Source of the DNA: Lachnoclostridium sp. An169
GTDB lineage: Bacteria > Bacillota > Clostridia > Lachnospirales > Lachnospiraceae
Length of the DNA stretch: 64,000 nt
Direction: 5' to 3'
Assembly: GCF_002160525.1 (NCBI RefSeq)
Contig: NZ_NFKT01000007.1
Span: forward strand, 90,118 to 154,117
Made by a program: the position numbers and the translations under genes. Shown here piece by piece: positions 33,775 through 43,926 of the stretch. The notes beneath the pieces are model-generated. The model was not told the DNA's origin and did not search any database. It saw nothing but the letters and a program-made list of their open reading frames with translations. Numbering within the stretch: the first letter of the stretch is position 1; each line of letters begins with the position of its first letter.

Positions 33775-33793
33775 GTCTTAACGCTGCTGTATT

Positions 33794-34399
33794 CTATTGA
33801 TCGCTCTCCCGCATAATCCTCTGAATTTCGAGCCTTGTGCCGCCCACACCGATAATATCATCCTTCTGTATCACAATAGGATCATAGACCCGCTCTCCGT
33901 TCAGATACGTGCCGTTTCTCGAATTCTGATCCCGCAGATACAGTTTATCGCCTCTGCTTGCAATCACACAGTGCTGTTTCGACACACGCCCGTCATTCAC
34001 AAGCGGAAGATACTTTTCATACATGCTTCCGTCTTTCCCTCTTCCGATACCGACAGTGTCATAGAAAATGAAACTGTACTTCTCCCAGCTGTCAATATCT
34101 TCGAGAATAATCTTCCACTGACGTTTCCTCTTTTTCGGGCTGCGTGACTCTGCCGGGCGCGGCCTCTCTGCCGATCTGGCAGGCGCCTGTCGTTTTTTCC
34201 TGCCCGCCGGCCTGTCATAGTCCTCATCGTCCGGTTCGTCGTAGTCATACTCATCTTCTTCGTCGTAGTCTCTCGCCCTGCGCCTTGATGCCCGTTTTCC
34301 GGGCACCTCAGAATCTCCCTTTTTTATCCTGATATAAGATCCTGCAAGAAGAGCCAGGCTCCCGGCGATCAGCAGGATCATTGCAATCCAGTACCACAT
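33794..34399 (-). CDS. Membrane-anchored FHA-domain protein
   Basis: 201 residues. An N-terminal helix (2-23) is followed by a low-complexity segment first rich in Asp/Glu/Tyr (about 42-64) and then in Arg/Lys/Pro (65-95), then a C-terminal FHA domain with GIGRGKD, VSKQHCVI and NSRNGTYLNGERV, the phosphothreonine-binding loops. It would bind phosphorylated Ser/Thr kinase targets at the membrane. No kinase or phosphatase gene is adjacent; the SpoIIE-type phosphatase lies 7 kb away. Confidence 0.88.
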   Translation of the reverse strand: MWYWIAMILLIAGSLALLAGSYIRIKKGDSEVPGKRASRRRARDYDEEDEYDYDEPDDEDYDRPAGRKKRQAPARSAERPRPAESRSPKKRKRQWKIILEDIDSWEKYSFIFYDTVGIGRGKDGSMYEKYLPLVNDGRVSKQHCVIASRGDKLYLRDQNSRNGTYLNGERVYDPIVIQKDDIIGVGGTRLEIQRIMRESDQ

Positions 34400-34482
34400 A
34401 TTAATATCACTCCTTTAAGTCCTTATGGTACTATACTTTTCACTCGGGGGCAAGCATCAATAACAAAATTTGTTGGATTTTG

Positions 34483-35352
34483 TCAGCTGTTTCTCTCTTT
34501 CCCGGTCAGCATCCACAGATATTTCTCATATTCCACGCCTTCATTTCTCGGCACATTCTCCGCCGCCGAGTCTCTCATCGCCTGTTCAATCATTCTCCCC
34601 GCCAGATCGATGGACGCCTCAAGGGAATCCCCTCTGGCTTTCGCACCCGCAATCACCGAAGCAAAAAGATCCCCTGTGCCGGAAAAGCTTTCTCCTACAA
34701 AGGAAAACGCCGAAAATGTGGTCTTGTTTTTCTTCACCGCAAGATTTCCGATCTTTTCTTCCCCATCCCCGGCATCCCGATAGCGGACTCCGGTGACAAC
34801 GATCTCCGAAGGACCTTTTGCCATGACATTTTTCGCCATCTGTTCCACAATGGTGAGCATGTGTTTCTCATCTGTCATCTGATTGATCAGACGGTAATCC
34901 GTATCCGTCAGCAAACACAGCTCCGTCAGATTCGGCGTAATGATATCAGCGCGGAATACAAGCTCCCGCATGGCAGAGAGGAACTCCGGCGTACACATTC
35001 CGAAACGCCTGCCCTCGTCTCCCAAGATCGGATCCACCAGAAGGAAGGTCTTTTTTCCGCAGAATGTATCCAGCACCTTCTCCGTCTGCCCGATCTGCTT
35101 CCGGTCGGCCATGAATCCCGTATAGATTCCGTCAAAATGCGGCTCCATCTTTTTCCACTCTCTGCGTATCTCTTCCATCCGTTCTGTATAATTGTCATAA
35201 AAATAGCTCGGATACCCCGTCTGCGCCGAGAGGATCGCGGTCGGCAGGGGACAGGGCTGCACGCCCATCGCCGATATCACTGAGATTGCAGCCACAAGGG
35301 AACACCTGCCGAATCCTGACAGGTCATTTATAACCGCTATTTTTTTTGTCAT
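34483..35352 (-). CDS. pdxY: Pyridoxamine/pyridoxal kinase (ribokinase superfamily)
   Basis: 289 residues. The N-terminus INDLSGFGRCSLVAAISVIS and the C-terminal anion-hole/ATP region FVGESFSGTGDLFASVIAGA (GTGD catalytic Asp) place it in the PdxK/PdxY group. It salvages B6 vitamers by 5'-phosphorylation. It starts 48 bases after the GH13 gene and is probably co-transcribed with it. Confidence 0.9.
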   Translation of the reverse strand: MTKKIAVINDLSGFGRCSLVAAISVISAMGVQPCPLPTAILSAQTGYPSYFYDNYTERMEEIRREWKKMEPHFDGIYTGFMADRKQIGQTEKVLDTFCGKKTFLLVDPILGDEGRRFGMCTPEFLSAMRELVFRADIITPNLTELCLLTDTDYRLINQMTDEKHMLTIVEQMAKNVMAKGPSEIVVTGVRYRDAGDGEEKIGNLAVKKNKTTFSAFSFVGESFSGTGDLFASVIAGAKARGDSLEASIDLAGRMIEQAMRDSAAENVPRNEGVEYEKYLWMLTGKERNS

Positions 35353-35400
35353 TTTCTTCTCCGCCTTTCTGTTCTTTTACAGCAGAAAGGAATGCCGCTG

Positions 35401-37455
35401 TCATATTTTCCATGTCGGCTCAATGGGTTTGAGCACAATCGCCGAATGTCTTCCCATATTGAGGACCAGCTCGCCGTTCTCTACAATGTACTCGTCATAT
35501 GCCGTCGTATATCCCTGTTCATAGGAATAGATCAGCCGCTTCATCCTGCCGTTCATCGGTACGCCGCACAGCCAGACCGGGACTGTCACTTCCCGCAGTT
35601 CCTTGCTGTTATTCAGCACCACAACAATCTGTTCCTCCCCCTGAAATCTGCCGTAAGACAGAAGATTTGTTTCCGCGCACAGAAGCTTGATGGATCCTTT
35701 TCTCAGAGGTTTCTCCGTCTTGTGTATGCGGATCATCTCTTTGTGGAACTCAAGCAGTTCCTTATCCTCATTTCCCCACGGATAGGTCCGCCGGTTATCC
35801 GGATCGGTAAACCCGACCATTCCCACTTCATCGCCGTAGTAGATGGTCGGTGCTCCTACCCATGTCATCTGTACCGTCACCGCCTCGCGCATGACCGCAT
35901 GGTTTACGCCCTCTTCCGCAGCTTTCACGCCCACATGCTCCGCGCGCCCGACGATATGGTTCGTCCGGGTCAGGAACCGGGAATGATCGTGGTTGGAAAG
36001 CTGGTTCATCGCCACCTGCAGGGACGGGGTAAGCATGCTCGCCATGAAATGCCGCATGGCGCCCACAAAGTTGTCCGGATTGCCCCACAGATCCGTCCTG
36101 CGCTCATCGCTGTGCTTCTCCATTCCCGTCAGGAACCAGGTCAGCGGCTCCATAAATGCATCGTAGTTCATCACACTGTCCCACTCATCTCCCTGGAGCC
36201 ACTCCACAGGATCTCCATAATGTTCCGCCAGAATCAGTGCATTCGGATTGGCCTTCTTCACTTCCCGGCGGAACCGCTTCCAGAACATATGGTTATATTC
36301 ATTGCTGCAGCCCAGATCAGCCGCCACATCCAGGCGCCATCCGTCCACATTATAGGGCGGAGAAACCCATTTCTTTCCAATATCCATAATATATTGCTCA
36401 AGTTCCGGTGAATCCTCATAAGCCAGCTTCGGAAGCGTGTCGTGTCCCCACCAGCCGTCATAGCTGCCGTTGTACGGCCACGCCTCGTCCCGGTTATCAT
36501 AGAAATGGAAAAAGTCACGGTACGGGCTCTGTGCGCTCACGTACGCTCCCTTCGGGTATTCCGGCTGCTGCTCATAGATCCGCTCGCGGTCCATCCATTT
36601 ATTAAAGGAACCGCAGTGGTTGAACACGCCGTCAATAATCACTTTCATCCCTCTCCTGTGCATCTCCTCCACAAGGCGGGCAAAGAGCTCATTGCTGGCT
36701 TCCAGGTTTCTGATGTCCCCGGTTCGCATCTGATATTTGGTGGCATTGATGTTGTCCTGCGTCCCCTCCGGCAGAGGCTCGCCGCCGTCCGCCACAATCT
36801 TCCCGTAATGAGGATCAATGTAGTCATAATCCTGTGTATCATATTTGTGATTGGACGGTGAGACAAACAGCGGGTTGAAATAGATCACCTCAACGCCAAG
36901 ATCCTGAAGGTAATCCAGCTTATCCATAACCCCCTGCAGATCGCCTCCGTAGAAATTCCGGATATCGAGCGCTGCCGGCGGCTGGTTCCAGTCTTTTATC
37001 TTTGCGCTGGGCGCCCCGATATAAATGTACTCATTATCCACCACATCATTGGTCGGATCCCCGTTATAGAACCGGTCTACAAAAATCTGGTACATAACCG
37101 CGCCCTTCGCCCACTCGGGAGTGGAAAAGCCGGGCACAACAATAAACTGATAAAAATCCTCAACATGGTCTGAAACGCCGTACCGGTTGAAATACCAGAG
37201 CTGGTCTCCGCTCTTGATTTCAAACGAATAGCGGAAAGGTTCCGTCCCAAGCTGACATTCAATCTCATAGAAATCAAACTCGTCGGTGGACCGGGTCTTC
37301 CACATGGAATAGCTGCGCCCTCCGGTGAGAACATTTACTTCCTCCACGTCATTGTGAGCGGTACGGAACCGAAGCACCATCTTCTCATTTACTTTTGGTT
37401 CTGCCGGAATCACATAATCCTGCGTACCGTCACAGAACAGTGCATCCCTATTCAT
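35401..37455 (-). CDS. GH13 alpha-glycosidase (neopullulanase/cyclomaltodextrinase type)
   Basis: 684 residues, no signal peptide, so cytoplasmic. An N-terminal beta-sandwich domain (about 1-115) is followed by the (beta/alpha)8 barrel with GH13 regions VIIDGVFNHC, DGWRLDVAADL (nucleophile Asp), ILAEHYGDP (acid Glu) and LSNHDHSRF (transition-state Asp), then a C-terminal beta domain. It would hydrolyse imported maltodextrins, cyclodextrins or pullulan fragments. No sugar transporter is next to it; it follows ftsH by 63 bases. Confidence 0.93.
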   Translation of the reverse strand: MNRDALFCDGTQDYVIPAEPKVNEKMVLRFRTAHNDVEEVNVLTGGRSYSMWKTRSTDEFDFYEIECQLGTEPFRYSFEIKSGDQLWYFNRYGVSDHVEDFYQFIVVPGFSTPEWAKGAVMYQIFVDRFYNGDPTNDVVDNEYIYIGAPSAKIKDWNQPPAALDIRNFYGGDLQGVMDKLDYLQDLGVEVIYFNPLFVSPSNHKYDTQDYDYIDPHYGKIVADGGEPLPEGTQDNINATKYQMRTGDIRNLEASNELFARLVEEMHRRGMKVIIDGVFNHCGSFNKWMDRERIYEQQPEYPKGAYVSAQSPYRDFFHFYDNRDEAWPYNGSYDGWWGHDTLPKLAYEDSPELEQYIMDIGKKWVSPPYNVDGWRLDVAADLGCSNEYNHMFWKRFRREVKKANPNALILAEHYGDPVEWLQGDEWDSVMNYDAFMEPLTWFLTGMEKHSDERRTDLWGNPDNFVGAMRHFMASMLTPSLQVAMNQLSNHDHSRFLTRTNHIVGRAEHVGVKAAEEGVNHAVMREAVTVQMTWVGAPTIYYGDEVGMVGFTDPDNRRTYPWGNEDKELLEFHKEMIRIHKTEKPLRKGSIKLLCAETNLLSYGRFQGEEQIVVVLNNSKELREVTVPVWLCGVPMNGRMKRLIYSYEQGYTTAYDEYIVENGELVLNMGRHSAIVLKPIEPTWKI

Positions 37456-37518
37456 ACTACCAAGCCTCCTTACTAAAGTTAAAACCGAATCCGGCTAAAC
37501 GTCATGAGGAGCGGACGC

Positions 37519-39360
37519 TTATACAGCCTCCGCTCCATCGCTCTCGAACAGTGCCTCAAATTCACTTCTTGTAATCTTTTCTTTTTCCAGAAGAAGCTGC
37601 GCACATGCTTCCAGAACCGCATGATGTTCCTGGATGATCGCACGGGCTTTCAGATAACACTCATCGATAATCCGCTTCACTTCTTCATCAATAGTTCCCG
37701 CCACTTTCTCTCCGTAACCTCTGGATGTGTGGCCGAAGTCACGGCCGATAAACACCTCGTCGCTGTCATTGTCGTAATTGATCAGTCCCAGGCGTTCTGA
37801 CATACCGAACTTCGTTATCATGGACTTTGCAATCGCCGTCGCCTGTTTGATATCCTGGGAAGCTCCCGTCGTGATATCGTCAAAGATCTCCTCCTCAGCG
37901 ACACGTCCGCCCAGAGCCACGGTAATCTCCTGAAGCATATGTCCCTTTGTATTGAACATGTCGTCCCGTTCCGGAAGCGGCATCGTATAACCGCCCGCTC
38001 CGCCGGTCGGAATGATTGACACGCTGTACACCGGTCCCACATCCGGGAGGACATGGAACAGGATCGCATGCCCCGCCTCGTGATAGGCTGTGATGCGCCG
38101 TTCCTTATCAGACACGATCCGGCTCTTCTTCTCCGGACCGATGCCCACCTTTACAAATGCATGGCGGATATCCTGCTGCTGAATAAAGACACGGTTGTCC
38201 TTTGCCGCAAGAATCGCCGCCTCATTTAACAGATTCTCAAGATCAGCACCGGTAAATCCTGCCGTAGTCTGGGCGATCTGCTTCAGATCCACATCCTCGC
38301 CCAACGGCTTGTTCCTGGCATGTACTCTCAGGATCTCTTCCCGTCCGCCCACATCCGGGCGTCCCACGATCACGTTCCGGTCAAATCTGCCCGGTCTTAA
38401 GATAGCCGGATCCAGAATATCCTTACGGTTCGTAGCTGCCATTACAATGATTCCTTCATTGACGCCAAAGCCGTCCATCTCCACAAGGAGCTGGTTGAGC
38501 GTCTGCTCCCTCTCGTCGTGTCCTCCGCCCAGGCCGCTGCCGCGCCGTCTTGCCACCGCATCGATCTCATCGATAAACACGATACAGGGCGCATTTTTCT
38601 TGGCATCCTGGAACAGATCGCGCACACGGGAAGCACCCACGCCGACAAACATTTCCACAAAGTCCGAACCCGAGATACTGAAAAACGGCACGCCGGCCTC
38701 TCCTGCCACTGCTTTTGCCAGCAGGGTCTTACCGGTTCCCGGAGGTCCCTCCAGCAGCACGCCCTTCGGGATCCTGGCCCCGACCTGGATATATTTCTTC
38801 GGAGCTTTCAGGAAATCCACGATCTCCTCCAGCTCCTCCTTTTCCTCTTTCAGTCCTGCCACATCGGCAAACGTAACCTTGATCTCGTTCTGGGTCGTCA
38901 TTCTCGCCCGGCTCTTGCCGAAATTCATGGCCTTGGCGTTGGCTCCGCCTCCCTGACGGTTCATCAGGAAAAAGATCAGGAACACGCCTGCCAGAGTGAT
39001 CAGCAGCGGGATCAGGATCACCGTGATCAGCGACTCTCCCTGCACTGCCGACATCGCATAATCAATCTGGTTCTCATCCAGAAGATCTTTCACTTCATTG
39101 ACGTCGGAGACATTGACCGAGCGCGCCGTTCCCGCGTCCTTAAGCACAAAGGTTACCGTACCTGTGGGCACCGCGCTGCTCTGTTCAATATAAACATCCG
39201 CTACATTCTCTTTTTCCACCTGCGTCACAAAATCTGTATACGCCATCTCCTGCCGGTGTACCTGGAGCTGGCTCGCCATCCAGAGTGCAACGACAACGAT
39301 CAGGATAAACGTAAAGATCGTCGCGCCGCTCACTCCTCTGTATTTTCTGTTATCGTCCAA
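37519..39360 (-). CDS. ftsH: ATP-dependent membrane zinc metalloprotease
   Basis: 613 residues. Two membrane helices (about 13-31 and 112-133) flank a small outer domain. AAA+ Walker A GPPGTGKT is at 205-212, Walker [10 protein letters not shown], and the zinc motif HEAGH at 427-431. It degrades misfolded and regulatory membrane proteins. It lies directly downstream of hpt (17 bases) in the tilS-hpt-ftsH order conserved in Firmicutes. Confidence 0.98.
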   Translation of the reverse strand: MDDNRKYRGVSGATIFTFILIVVVALWMASQLQVHRQEMAYTDFVTQVEKENVADVYIEQSSAVPTGTVTFVLKDAGTARSVNVSDVNEVKDLLDENQIDYAMSAVQGESLITVILIPLLITLAGVFLIFFLMNRQGGGANAKAMNFGKSRARMTTQNEIKVTFADVAGLKEEKEELEEIVDFLKAPKKYIQVGARIPKGVLLEGPPGTGKTLLAKAVAGEAGVPFFSISGSDFVEMFVGVGASRVRDLFQDAKKNAPCIVFIDEIDAVARRRGSGLGGGHDEREQTLNQLLVEMDGFGVNEGIIVMAATNRKDILDPAILRPGRFDRNVIVGRPDVGGREEILRVHARNKPLGEDVDLKQIAQTTAGFTGADLENLLNEAAILAAKDNRVFIQQQDIRHAFVKVGIGPEKKSRIVSDKERRITAYHEAGHAILFHVLPDVGPVYSVSIIPTGGAGGYTMPLPERDDMFNTKGHMLQEITVALGGRVAEEEIFDDITTGASQDIKQATAIAKSMITKFGMSERLGLINYDNDSDEVFIGRDFGHTSRGYGEKVAGTIDEEVKRIIDECYLKARAIIQEHHAVLEACAQLLLEKEKITRSEFEALFESDGAEAV

Positions 39361-39377
39361 AGCTGTCTGACTCCTTC

Positions 39378-39905
39378 CTATTCCAGTCCTTCCACTACGC
39401 CAATGTAAGGAAGATTCCTGTATTTCTGGGCATAGTCCAGACCATACCCAACCACGAACTCATCCGGAATCTCGAATCCCAGATAGTCCGCCTTCACATC
39501 CTTCACGCGCCGCTCCGGCTTGTCAAGCAGCGTACACAGCCGGATGCTCGCCGGATTTCTCTTCTTAAGCACGTCGATGAGATAGTAGAGTGTATTGCCG
39601 GAATCAACAATATCCTCCACAATGAGCACCTCTTTGTCCTCAATCGATTCATCGAGGTCCTTCGCGATACGGACAACGCCGCTGGACGACGTCCCGTTCC
39701 CGTAGCTTCCCACACACATAAAGTCAAGCGACACCGGAACCGTGATCCTCTTTGCCAGCTCACACATGAAAAATACGCCGCCCTTGAGGACACAGATCAT
39801 GTGGATCTCTTTTCCCTCATAATCTCTGCTGATCTTTTCTCCCAGCTCCCGGATCCTCTGATCCACTTCTTCTTCCGGAATCAATACCCTGATCGTCTCT
39901 GCCAT
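39378..39905 (-). CDS. hpt: Hypoxanthine phosphoribosyltransferase
   Basis: 175 residues. The PRPP-binding motif is VLIVEDIVDSGNTLYYL, with ICVLKGGVFFMCEL at the pyrophosphate loop and the C-terminal VGYGLDYAQKYRNLPYIGVV. It salvages hypoxanthine and guanine. AAAGGAG sits 8 bases before the ATG. The start lies 89 bases inside the frame of tilS. Confidence 0.97.
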   Translation of the reverse strand: MAETIRVLIPEEEVDQRIRELGEKISRDYEGKEIHMICVLKGGVFFMCELAKRITVPVSLDFMCVGSYGNGTSSSGVVRIAKDLDESIEDKEVLIVEDIVDSGNTLYYLIDVLKKRNPASIRLCTLLDKPERRVKDVKADYLGFEIPDEFVVGYGLDYAQKYRNLPYIGVVEGLE

Positions 39906-41376
39906 TGTTCTTCTCCTTTGTTATCTTTATCTCAAGAATTTTCCCTGTCTCTTTTCTGACCTGGTATGCACTGCTCATGCGCATCCCCGGTATCCAGACG
40001 ATGTGTCTGCCGTCTGCGATCAGAAGCTTATGCTCCCTTTCCTCGCGGGGCACCTTTTCGTTGATAAAATACGACTTCAGTTTCTGGCGGTTCCCGCGGC
40101 TGTCCACCGTGAGATAGTCTCCCGCCTGCCTCGTTCTCGCAGAAAGACTGTATTTTATTATATCATAATCAATCAGTTTCGTGTAGCTTTTTTGCGGGAT
40201 CTCTTTTGCAGAAATGTAATCTGCTTGTTCCGCGAAACGGCATAGAATCCGCTCGCCCGTTTCCGGGAAATACGTCTCTCCCGGAATCTGCAGGGGGATC
40301 TCCCCCATCGGCGGATTCCCTGTCCGGGCACTTTCCGGAATATCAACATCCGCCTTTCCACCTTCTTCCCGCGCCGCATCCGCAGATATCCGCTGCAGTT
40401 CTACTGCGCCGTACGTCCGCAGGGCGCGCACCCGTCCGGGCAGGTCAAGCCTCCTCCCGGTCTGCCGTAAGAAAAGATCCAGCACCTTGTTTACATGAAC
40501 GGATTCGATATCCCGCTCTCTGCCTGCTGCCCGGCAGATACACCGGTGGATCAGCATTTTCTGAAGCGCCGGCGCCAGCGTCCGGAAGGGTTCTTCTTCT
40601 ATGGAGAGCCGGTTGACGGCAGGGAGCTCCTTCACACAGAGTTTCCACGCCTCATCCGTCTGTTCCTGCATGTAATCCCAGATCTCTCCGGCCTGTTCCG
40701 CAAGTTCTCCCAGATGCCTGGATGTTCCGGCATTCACCTGCCGTTCCAGTTCCGGAAGGATCCGGTGCCGGATCCGGTTTCTCGTATATTCATCTTCCTC
40801 GTTTGTCGTGTCTGTACGCCAGGAAATCCCCTCTTCCGCAAGGCCTTCCTCGATCTCCTGCCTCGTCAGGCACAACAGGGGGCGGATCCATTTCCCGTAT
40901 ACCGGACGGATGCCGCACAGTCCTCTAAGCCCCGTTCCCCGTGCCATATTGAGAAGCACTGTCTCCGCATTGTCATCCCTGTGATGGGCAGTGGCAATCT
41001 TCGTACCTCCGTTTTCCCTGCACATGGTCTCAAATGCGCTCCTGCGGACCAGCCGCCCCGCCTCCTCCAGTGAGTATTTCCCGTTTCTGGCAAATAATTC
41101 CACATCTTCGCGGAAAACCCTGCATGGCACCCCGAGACCGGCGCACACTCTCTCTACATATTTTTCATCTTCATCGGCATCTTTCCCCCGGAGCAGATGG
41201 TTCACATGGCAGACCTGCACCTGAAACCCCAGCTTTTCCCGGAGAGCGCAGAGCACAAAAAGCAGGCATACCGAGTCAGCTCCGCCCGATACGCCTGCGA
41301 CTACCACATCATTTTTCTCAATCATTCTGTATCTGCCGATCAATGCCTCTGTCTTTTTTTCTATCTTTTTCATCAT
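39817..41376 (-). CDS. tilS: tRNA(Ile)-lysidine synthase
   Basis: 519 residues. The PP-loop is GVSGGADSVC, the N-terminal ATPase domain continues to about 220, then the TilS substrate-binding and C-terminal domains. It converts C34 of the AUA-decoding tRNA-Ile to lysidine and is essential. The family fold should end near KILEIKI; the last 26 or so residues (rich in Gly, Asp, Arg) overlap hpt in another frame and look like a read-on tail. Confidence 0.95.
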   Translation of the reverse strand: MMKKIEKKTEALIGRYRMIEKNDVVVAGVSGGADSVCLLFVLCALREKLGFQVQVCHVNHLLRGKDADEDEKYVERVCAGLGVPCRVFREDVELFARNGKYSLEEAGRLVRRSAFETMCRENGGTKIATAHHRDDNAETVLLNMARGTGLRGLCGIRPVYGKWIRPLLCLTRQEIEEGLAEEGISWRTDTTNEEDEYTRNRIRHRILPELERQVNAGTSRHLGELAEQAGEIWDYMQEQTDEAWKLCVKELPAVNRLSIEEEPFRTLAPALQKMLIHRCICRAAGRERDIESVHVNKVLDLFLRQTGRRLDLPGRVRALRTYGAVELQRISADAAREEGGKADVDIPESARTGNPPMGEIPLQIPGETYFPETGERILCRFAEQADYISAKEIPQKSYTKLIDYDIIKYSLSARTRQAGDYLTVDSRGNRQKLKSYFINEKVPREEREHKLLIADGRHIVWIPGMRMSSAYQVRKETGKILEIKITKEKNNGRDDQGIDSGRRSGSEDPGAGRKDQQRL

Positions 41377-41416
41377 ATGTAAACTATACCCAATTCATGC
41401 CAAAAGTGCAAGCAGT

Positions 41417-42823
41417 TTAACACTCCCAGATCCCGACGGCGAGGACCGTCATGTCATCTTCCGGGTCGCGCCCCGTCCAGTTGAGCACCTGCTCCAGGAC
41501 GTGGTGTGCGAGTTCTTTGGGATTGGTGATCGCACTGCCCTGGATAATCGTCTCCAGGAGAACATCCTGCTCCCCCACGGGAAGGGCGTCCAGCACGCCG
41601 TCCGTCACCATAATAACGAAATCCCCGTCCTCCAGCTGTCTCTTCACGGAATCAATCTCTATGGAATTCATCACGCCGATGGGAAGGCTCGTGGAACTTA
41701 AGTGCTCCACCCTGTCCTTCTTCCGGATAAAGGTAGATGACGCCCCTGCCTTGATGATCTCGCACTCGCCGGTATACAGGTCAAACACGCTCATGTCCAC
41801 AGTAGAATAATGAATTTCTTCCCGCCCCATGACCAGGGTGGTATTGATCATCTGGATCGCCGTCTTTTCCGGGAACCCGGCCTCCAGAAGTTCTTCCAGA
41901 AGCTCAATCACCAGAGTGCTCTCTCTGCACGCCTCCTCCCCGGACCCCATGCCGTCCGAGAGCGCTACGCCCTGTCTGCCCCCGGGCATTTCCATCATGG
42001 CGAAGTTGTCCCCCGATATCTGGCTGCATCCCTTGCCGATGCGCGCCGAGCCCTGCATGGTATAGAAAGCCGGTCCCTCCCGGCAAACCACTGTCATATA
42101 GCGGGGGCCGAGCATCTGGGCGCTGTCGCTCTCCGGGACAAACTTTCTCCCCACCACCGCGGAGACCGTCTTTACCATCTCCTTTACAGATACCTTCTGA
42201 TTCTGTATGGTACGCGCAGTAATATGAACCTCATACTTTCCTTCCCGGTTCATGAAAAAATGCGTGTACAGCACCCGGATTCCCTTTTTCTTCAGGGCTG
42301 ACGCCACTCTTTTTTCCAGACGCTCGTCCGTGAAGATGCTGTCCTCCAGTTCCTTTGCCGTATTCCGGATCATTTCCGCGAAAGTATCCATCTGTATCGC
42401 ACAGCCTTCCCGGCTCCTCGCCATCCGGTTGACCCAGATCATGTTCTGCCGCGCCTCGTGGAATCCCTCCAGCATCTCCCGGAGAAACCTGGGCGCCATA
42501 ATACAGCGCTGCATCAGTTTCCTCTTCGTCTCCGTATTAAGCTCATTCCCATAGTGGTCCACCGCGGAAAGTATCTCGTATCCCATCTGATAGGTATGTA
42601 CAAAATTCTCGCCCCAGCACCACCCGCACTTTTCACATTTTGAGCAGACTCTTTCTCTGACGCGGTCAAACATTCCGTCGATCTCCTCCGTGGAAAACGA
42701 CTGCTTTTTCTCCTCCAGGGCCAGAAATGTCCGGGAGAGCTGCTGCAGGGACTGTGCGAACCGGTCGATCTGGTCCACATAGGGGCTGCTGTGCAGTGCC
42801 TGTCCTTCATTCATCGAAACCAC
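41417..42823 (-). CDS. spoIIE: SpoIIE-family PP2C phosphatase lacking the membrane domain
   Basis: 468 residues, compared with about 800 for canonical SpoIIE. It keeps the cysteine-containing central region (CSKCEKCGWCW, about 60-70) and a complete PP2C/SpoIIE phosphatase domain with SGDNFAMME, VALSDGMGSG, SSTFIRKKD and VMVTDGVLDAL. The multi-helix N-terminal membrane region is absent. SpoIIE dephosphorylates SpoIIAA to activate sigma-F in the forespore. Its place between divIC and tilS matches the spoIIE position in Bacillus, so I treat it as the orthologue. Confidence 0.88.
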   Translation of the reverse strand: MVSMNEGQALHSSPYVDQIDRFAQSLQQLSRTFLALEEKKQSFSTEEIDGMFDRVRERVCSKCEKCGWCWGENFVHTYQMGYEILSAVDHYGNELNTETKRKLMQRCIMAPRFLREMLEGFHEARQNMIWVNRMARSREGCAIQMDTFAEMIRNTAKELEDSIFTDERLEKRVASALKKKGIRVLYTHFFMNREGKYEVHITARTIQNQKVSVKEMVKTVSAVVGRKFVPESDSAQMLGPRYMTVVCREGPAFYTMQGSARIGKGCSQISGDNFAMMEMPGGRQGVALSDGMGSGEEACRESTLVIELLEELLEAGFPEKTAIQMINTTLVMGREEIHYSTVDMSVFDLYTGECEIIKAGASSTFIRKKDRVEHLSSTSLPIGVMNSIEIDSVKRQLEDGDFVIMVTDGVLDALPVGEQDVLLETIIQGSAITNPKELAHHVLEQVLNWTGRDPEDDMTVLAVGIWEC

Positions 42824-42832
42824 CTTTTCCCT

Positions 42833-42873
42833 TCAAAAACGAAGACTCCAGGAGAATTTCTCCTGGAGTCTTC
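42833..42873 (-). terminator. Terminator between divIC and spoIIE
   Basis: GAAGACTCCAGGAGAA (42841-42856) and its reverse complement (42858-42873) are separated by one base. On the minus strand the stem is followed by GTTTTTG, so the yabP-yabQ-divIC transcript should stop here. Confidence 0.8.
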
Positions 42874-42900
42874 ATTCGTACTCATATCATATACCCGCAT

Positions 42901-43239
42901 CTACTTTGCAGGCTTGAAAACAATCTCGTTCGGATCTACAAGTCCGAGCTTCTCTTCTGCGATTTCCTTTGTGTATTCATCTGTATTCACATATTCCCTG
43001 AACTCATCCACTTCCTCAGAGCGTTCTTCCTCGGCCCTGAGCTGTTCTTTCAATTCCGCTTCCTGCGCCTTGTACTCCGCATTTTTCGCCTGAAGCGTCA
43101 GTGAGTCCACAGCCACCACGCCTGTCAGGAATACGAGAACCAGACAGATCATCAGCACGCTTCTCTTATGACGTCCCAGCCCCGCGCGCCTCTTTCTGGA
43201 GCGTCCTGCGGCCGCCGGCGCCTTCTTTTTGTTCTTCAT
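42901..43239 (-). CDS. divIC: Septum formation initiator DivIC/FtsB family
   Basis: 112 residues: a basic cytoplasmic tail (about 1-27), one membrane helix (28-46) and an outer coiled coil (about 48-85). This is the standard architecture of DivIC/FtsB divisome proteins. It follows yabQ and precedes spoIIE as in Bacillus subtilis. Confidence 0.9.
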   Translation of the reverse strand: MKNKKKAPAAAGRSRKRRAGLGRHKRSVLMICLVLVFLTGVVAVDSLTLQAKNAEYKAQEAELKEQLRAEEERSEEVDEFREYVNTDEYTKEIAEEKLGLVDPNEIVFKPAK

Positions 43240-43299
43240 ATAAAACCACCCTGCTTATTAATTAATCCCCGTTTACAGCTCCCTGTTATAGAAAACATT

Positions 43300-43629
43300 C
43301 TATCGGCTTTTCCTGAATTTTTCAAGTTTTTTCTTGAACTTTACAGATATTTTTTTACCCAGGGTTCCTGCCAGATATCCCAACGCAGCTCCGCATACAA
43401 CACCGAGTATAAAGAACCACCTGACAGCCCCATATGTTGTGTCATACATTTTTGCGAAAAGATAGACACTCGCTGCCGCCCAGAAAATCAGATCCTCCGC
43501 ATTGACCGCTGCCATGCCGTGAGGGATTATTTTTCTCAGGCAGATCAGAATATCATACCCGAACATCACGGTCATGCCGGACAGCCCGGCATAGAGAAAT
43601 ACCGCTGCCTCTGCTTCGATTCCAAGCAT
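43300..43629 (-). CDS. yabQ: Spore cortex biosynthesis protein YabQ
   Basis: 109 residues with three hydrophobic helices and a basic C-terminus (KKISVKFKKKLEKFRK), matching YabQ. YabQ is needed for cortex formation in Bacillus and localises to the outer forespore membrane. It is 12 bases downstream of yabP. Confidence 0.88.
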   Translation of the reverse strand: MLGIEAEAAVFLYAGLSGMTVMFGYDILICLRKIIPHGMAAVNAEDLIFWAAASVYLFAKMYDTTYGAVRWFFILGVVCGAALGYLAGTLGKKISVKFKKKLEKFRKSR

Positions 43630-43641
43630 AACACTTCCCGC

Positions 43642-43926
43642 CTATTTAAACAGCTTAGCCAGAAAACTGCCGCCCTGCTTTCCCGTCTGGGATATACTGG
43701 AATAAGCGATGCTGTCTATATTTCCGGACAGGTCCACCTCCCCCTTCTCAACGCTGAGCCGGTTGACATGGAGATCCGTTCCTTTCACCATCAGCATCCC
43801 CTGCTCTGTTTCCAGAAGTATTTCATTCAGGTCAAAGGAAAGGACGTCCAACACCCCTGTCACCATACTTGTTTTCCTGTTATTTACAACCAGTTTGTGC
43901 GCCTTTGCGATCCTCTGCTCTTCCAT
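43642..43926 (-). CDS. yabP: Sporulation protein YabP
   Basis: 94 residues of YabP/YqfC type: HKLVVNNRKTSMVTGVLDVL, then EILLETEQGMLMVKGTDLHV. It is required for sporulation in Bacillus and forms a pair with YabQ. It starts the yabP-yabQ-divIC group. Confidence 0.92.
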   Translation of the reverse strand: MEEQRIAKAHKLVVNNRKTSMVTGVLDVLSFDLNEILLETEQGMLMVKGTDLHVNRLSVEKGEVDLSGNIDSIAYSSISQTGKQGGSFLAKLFK

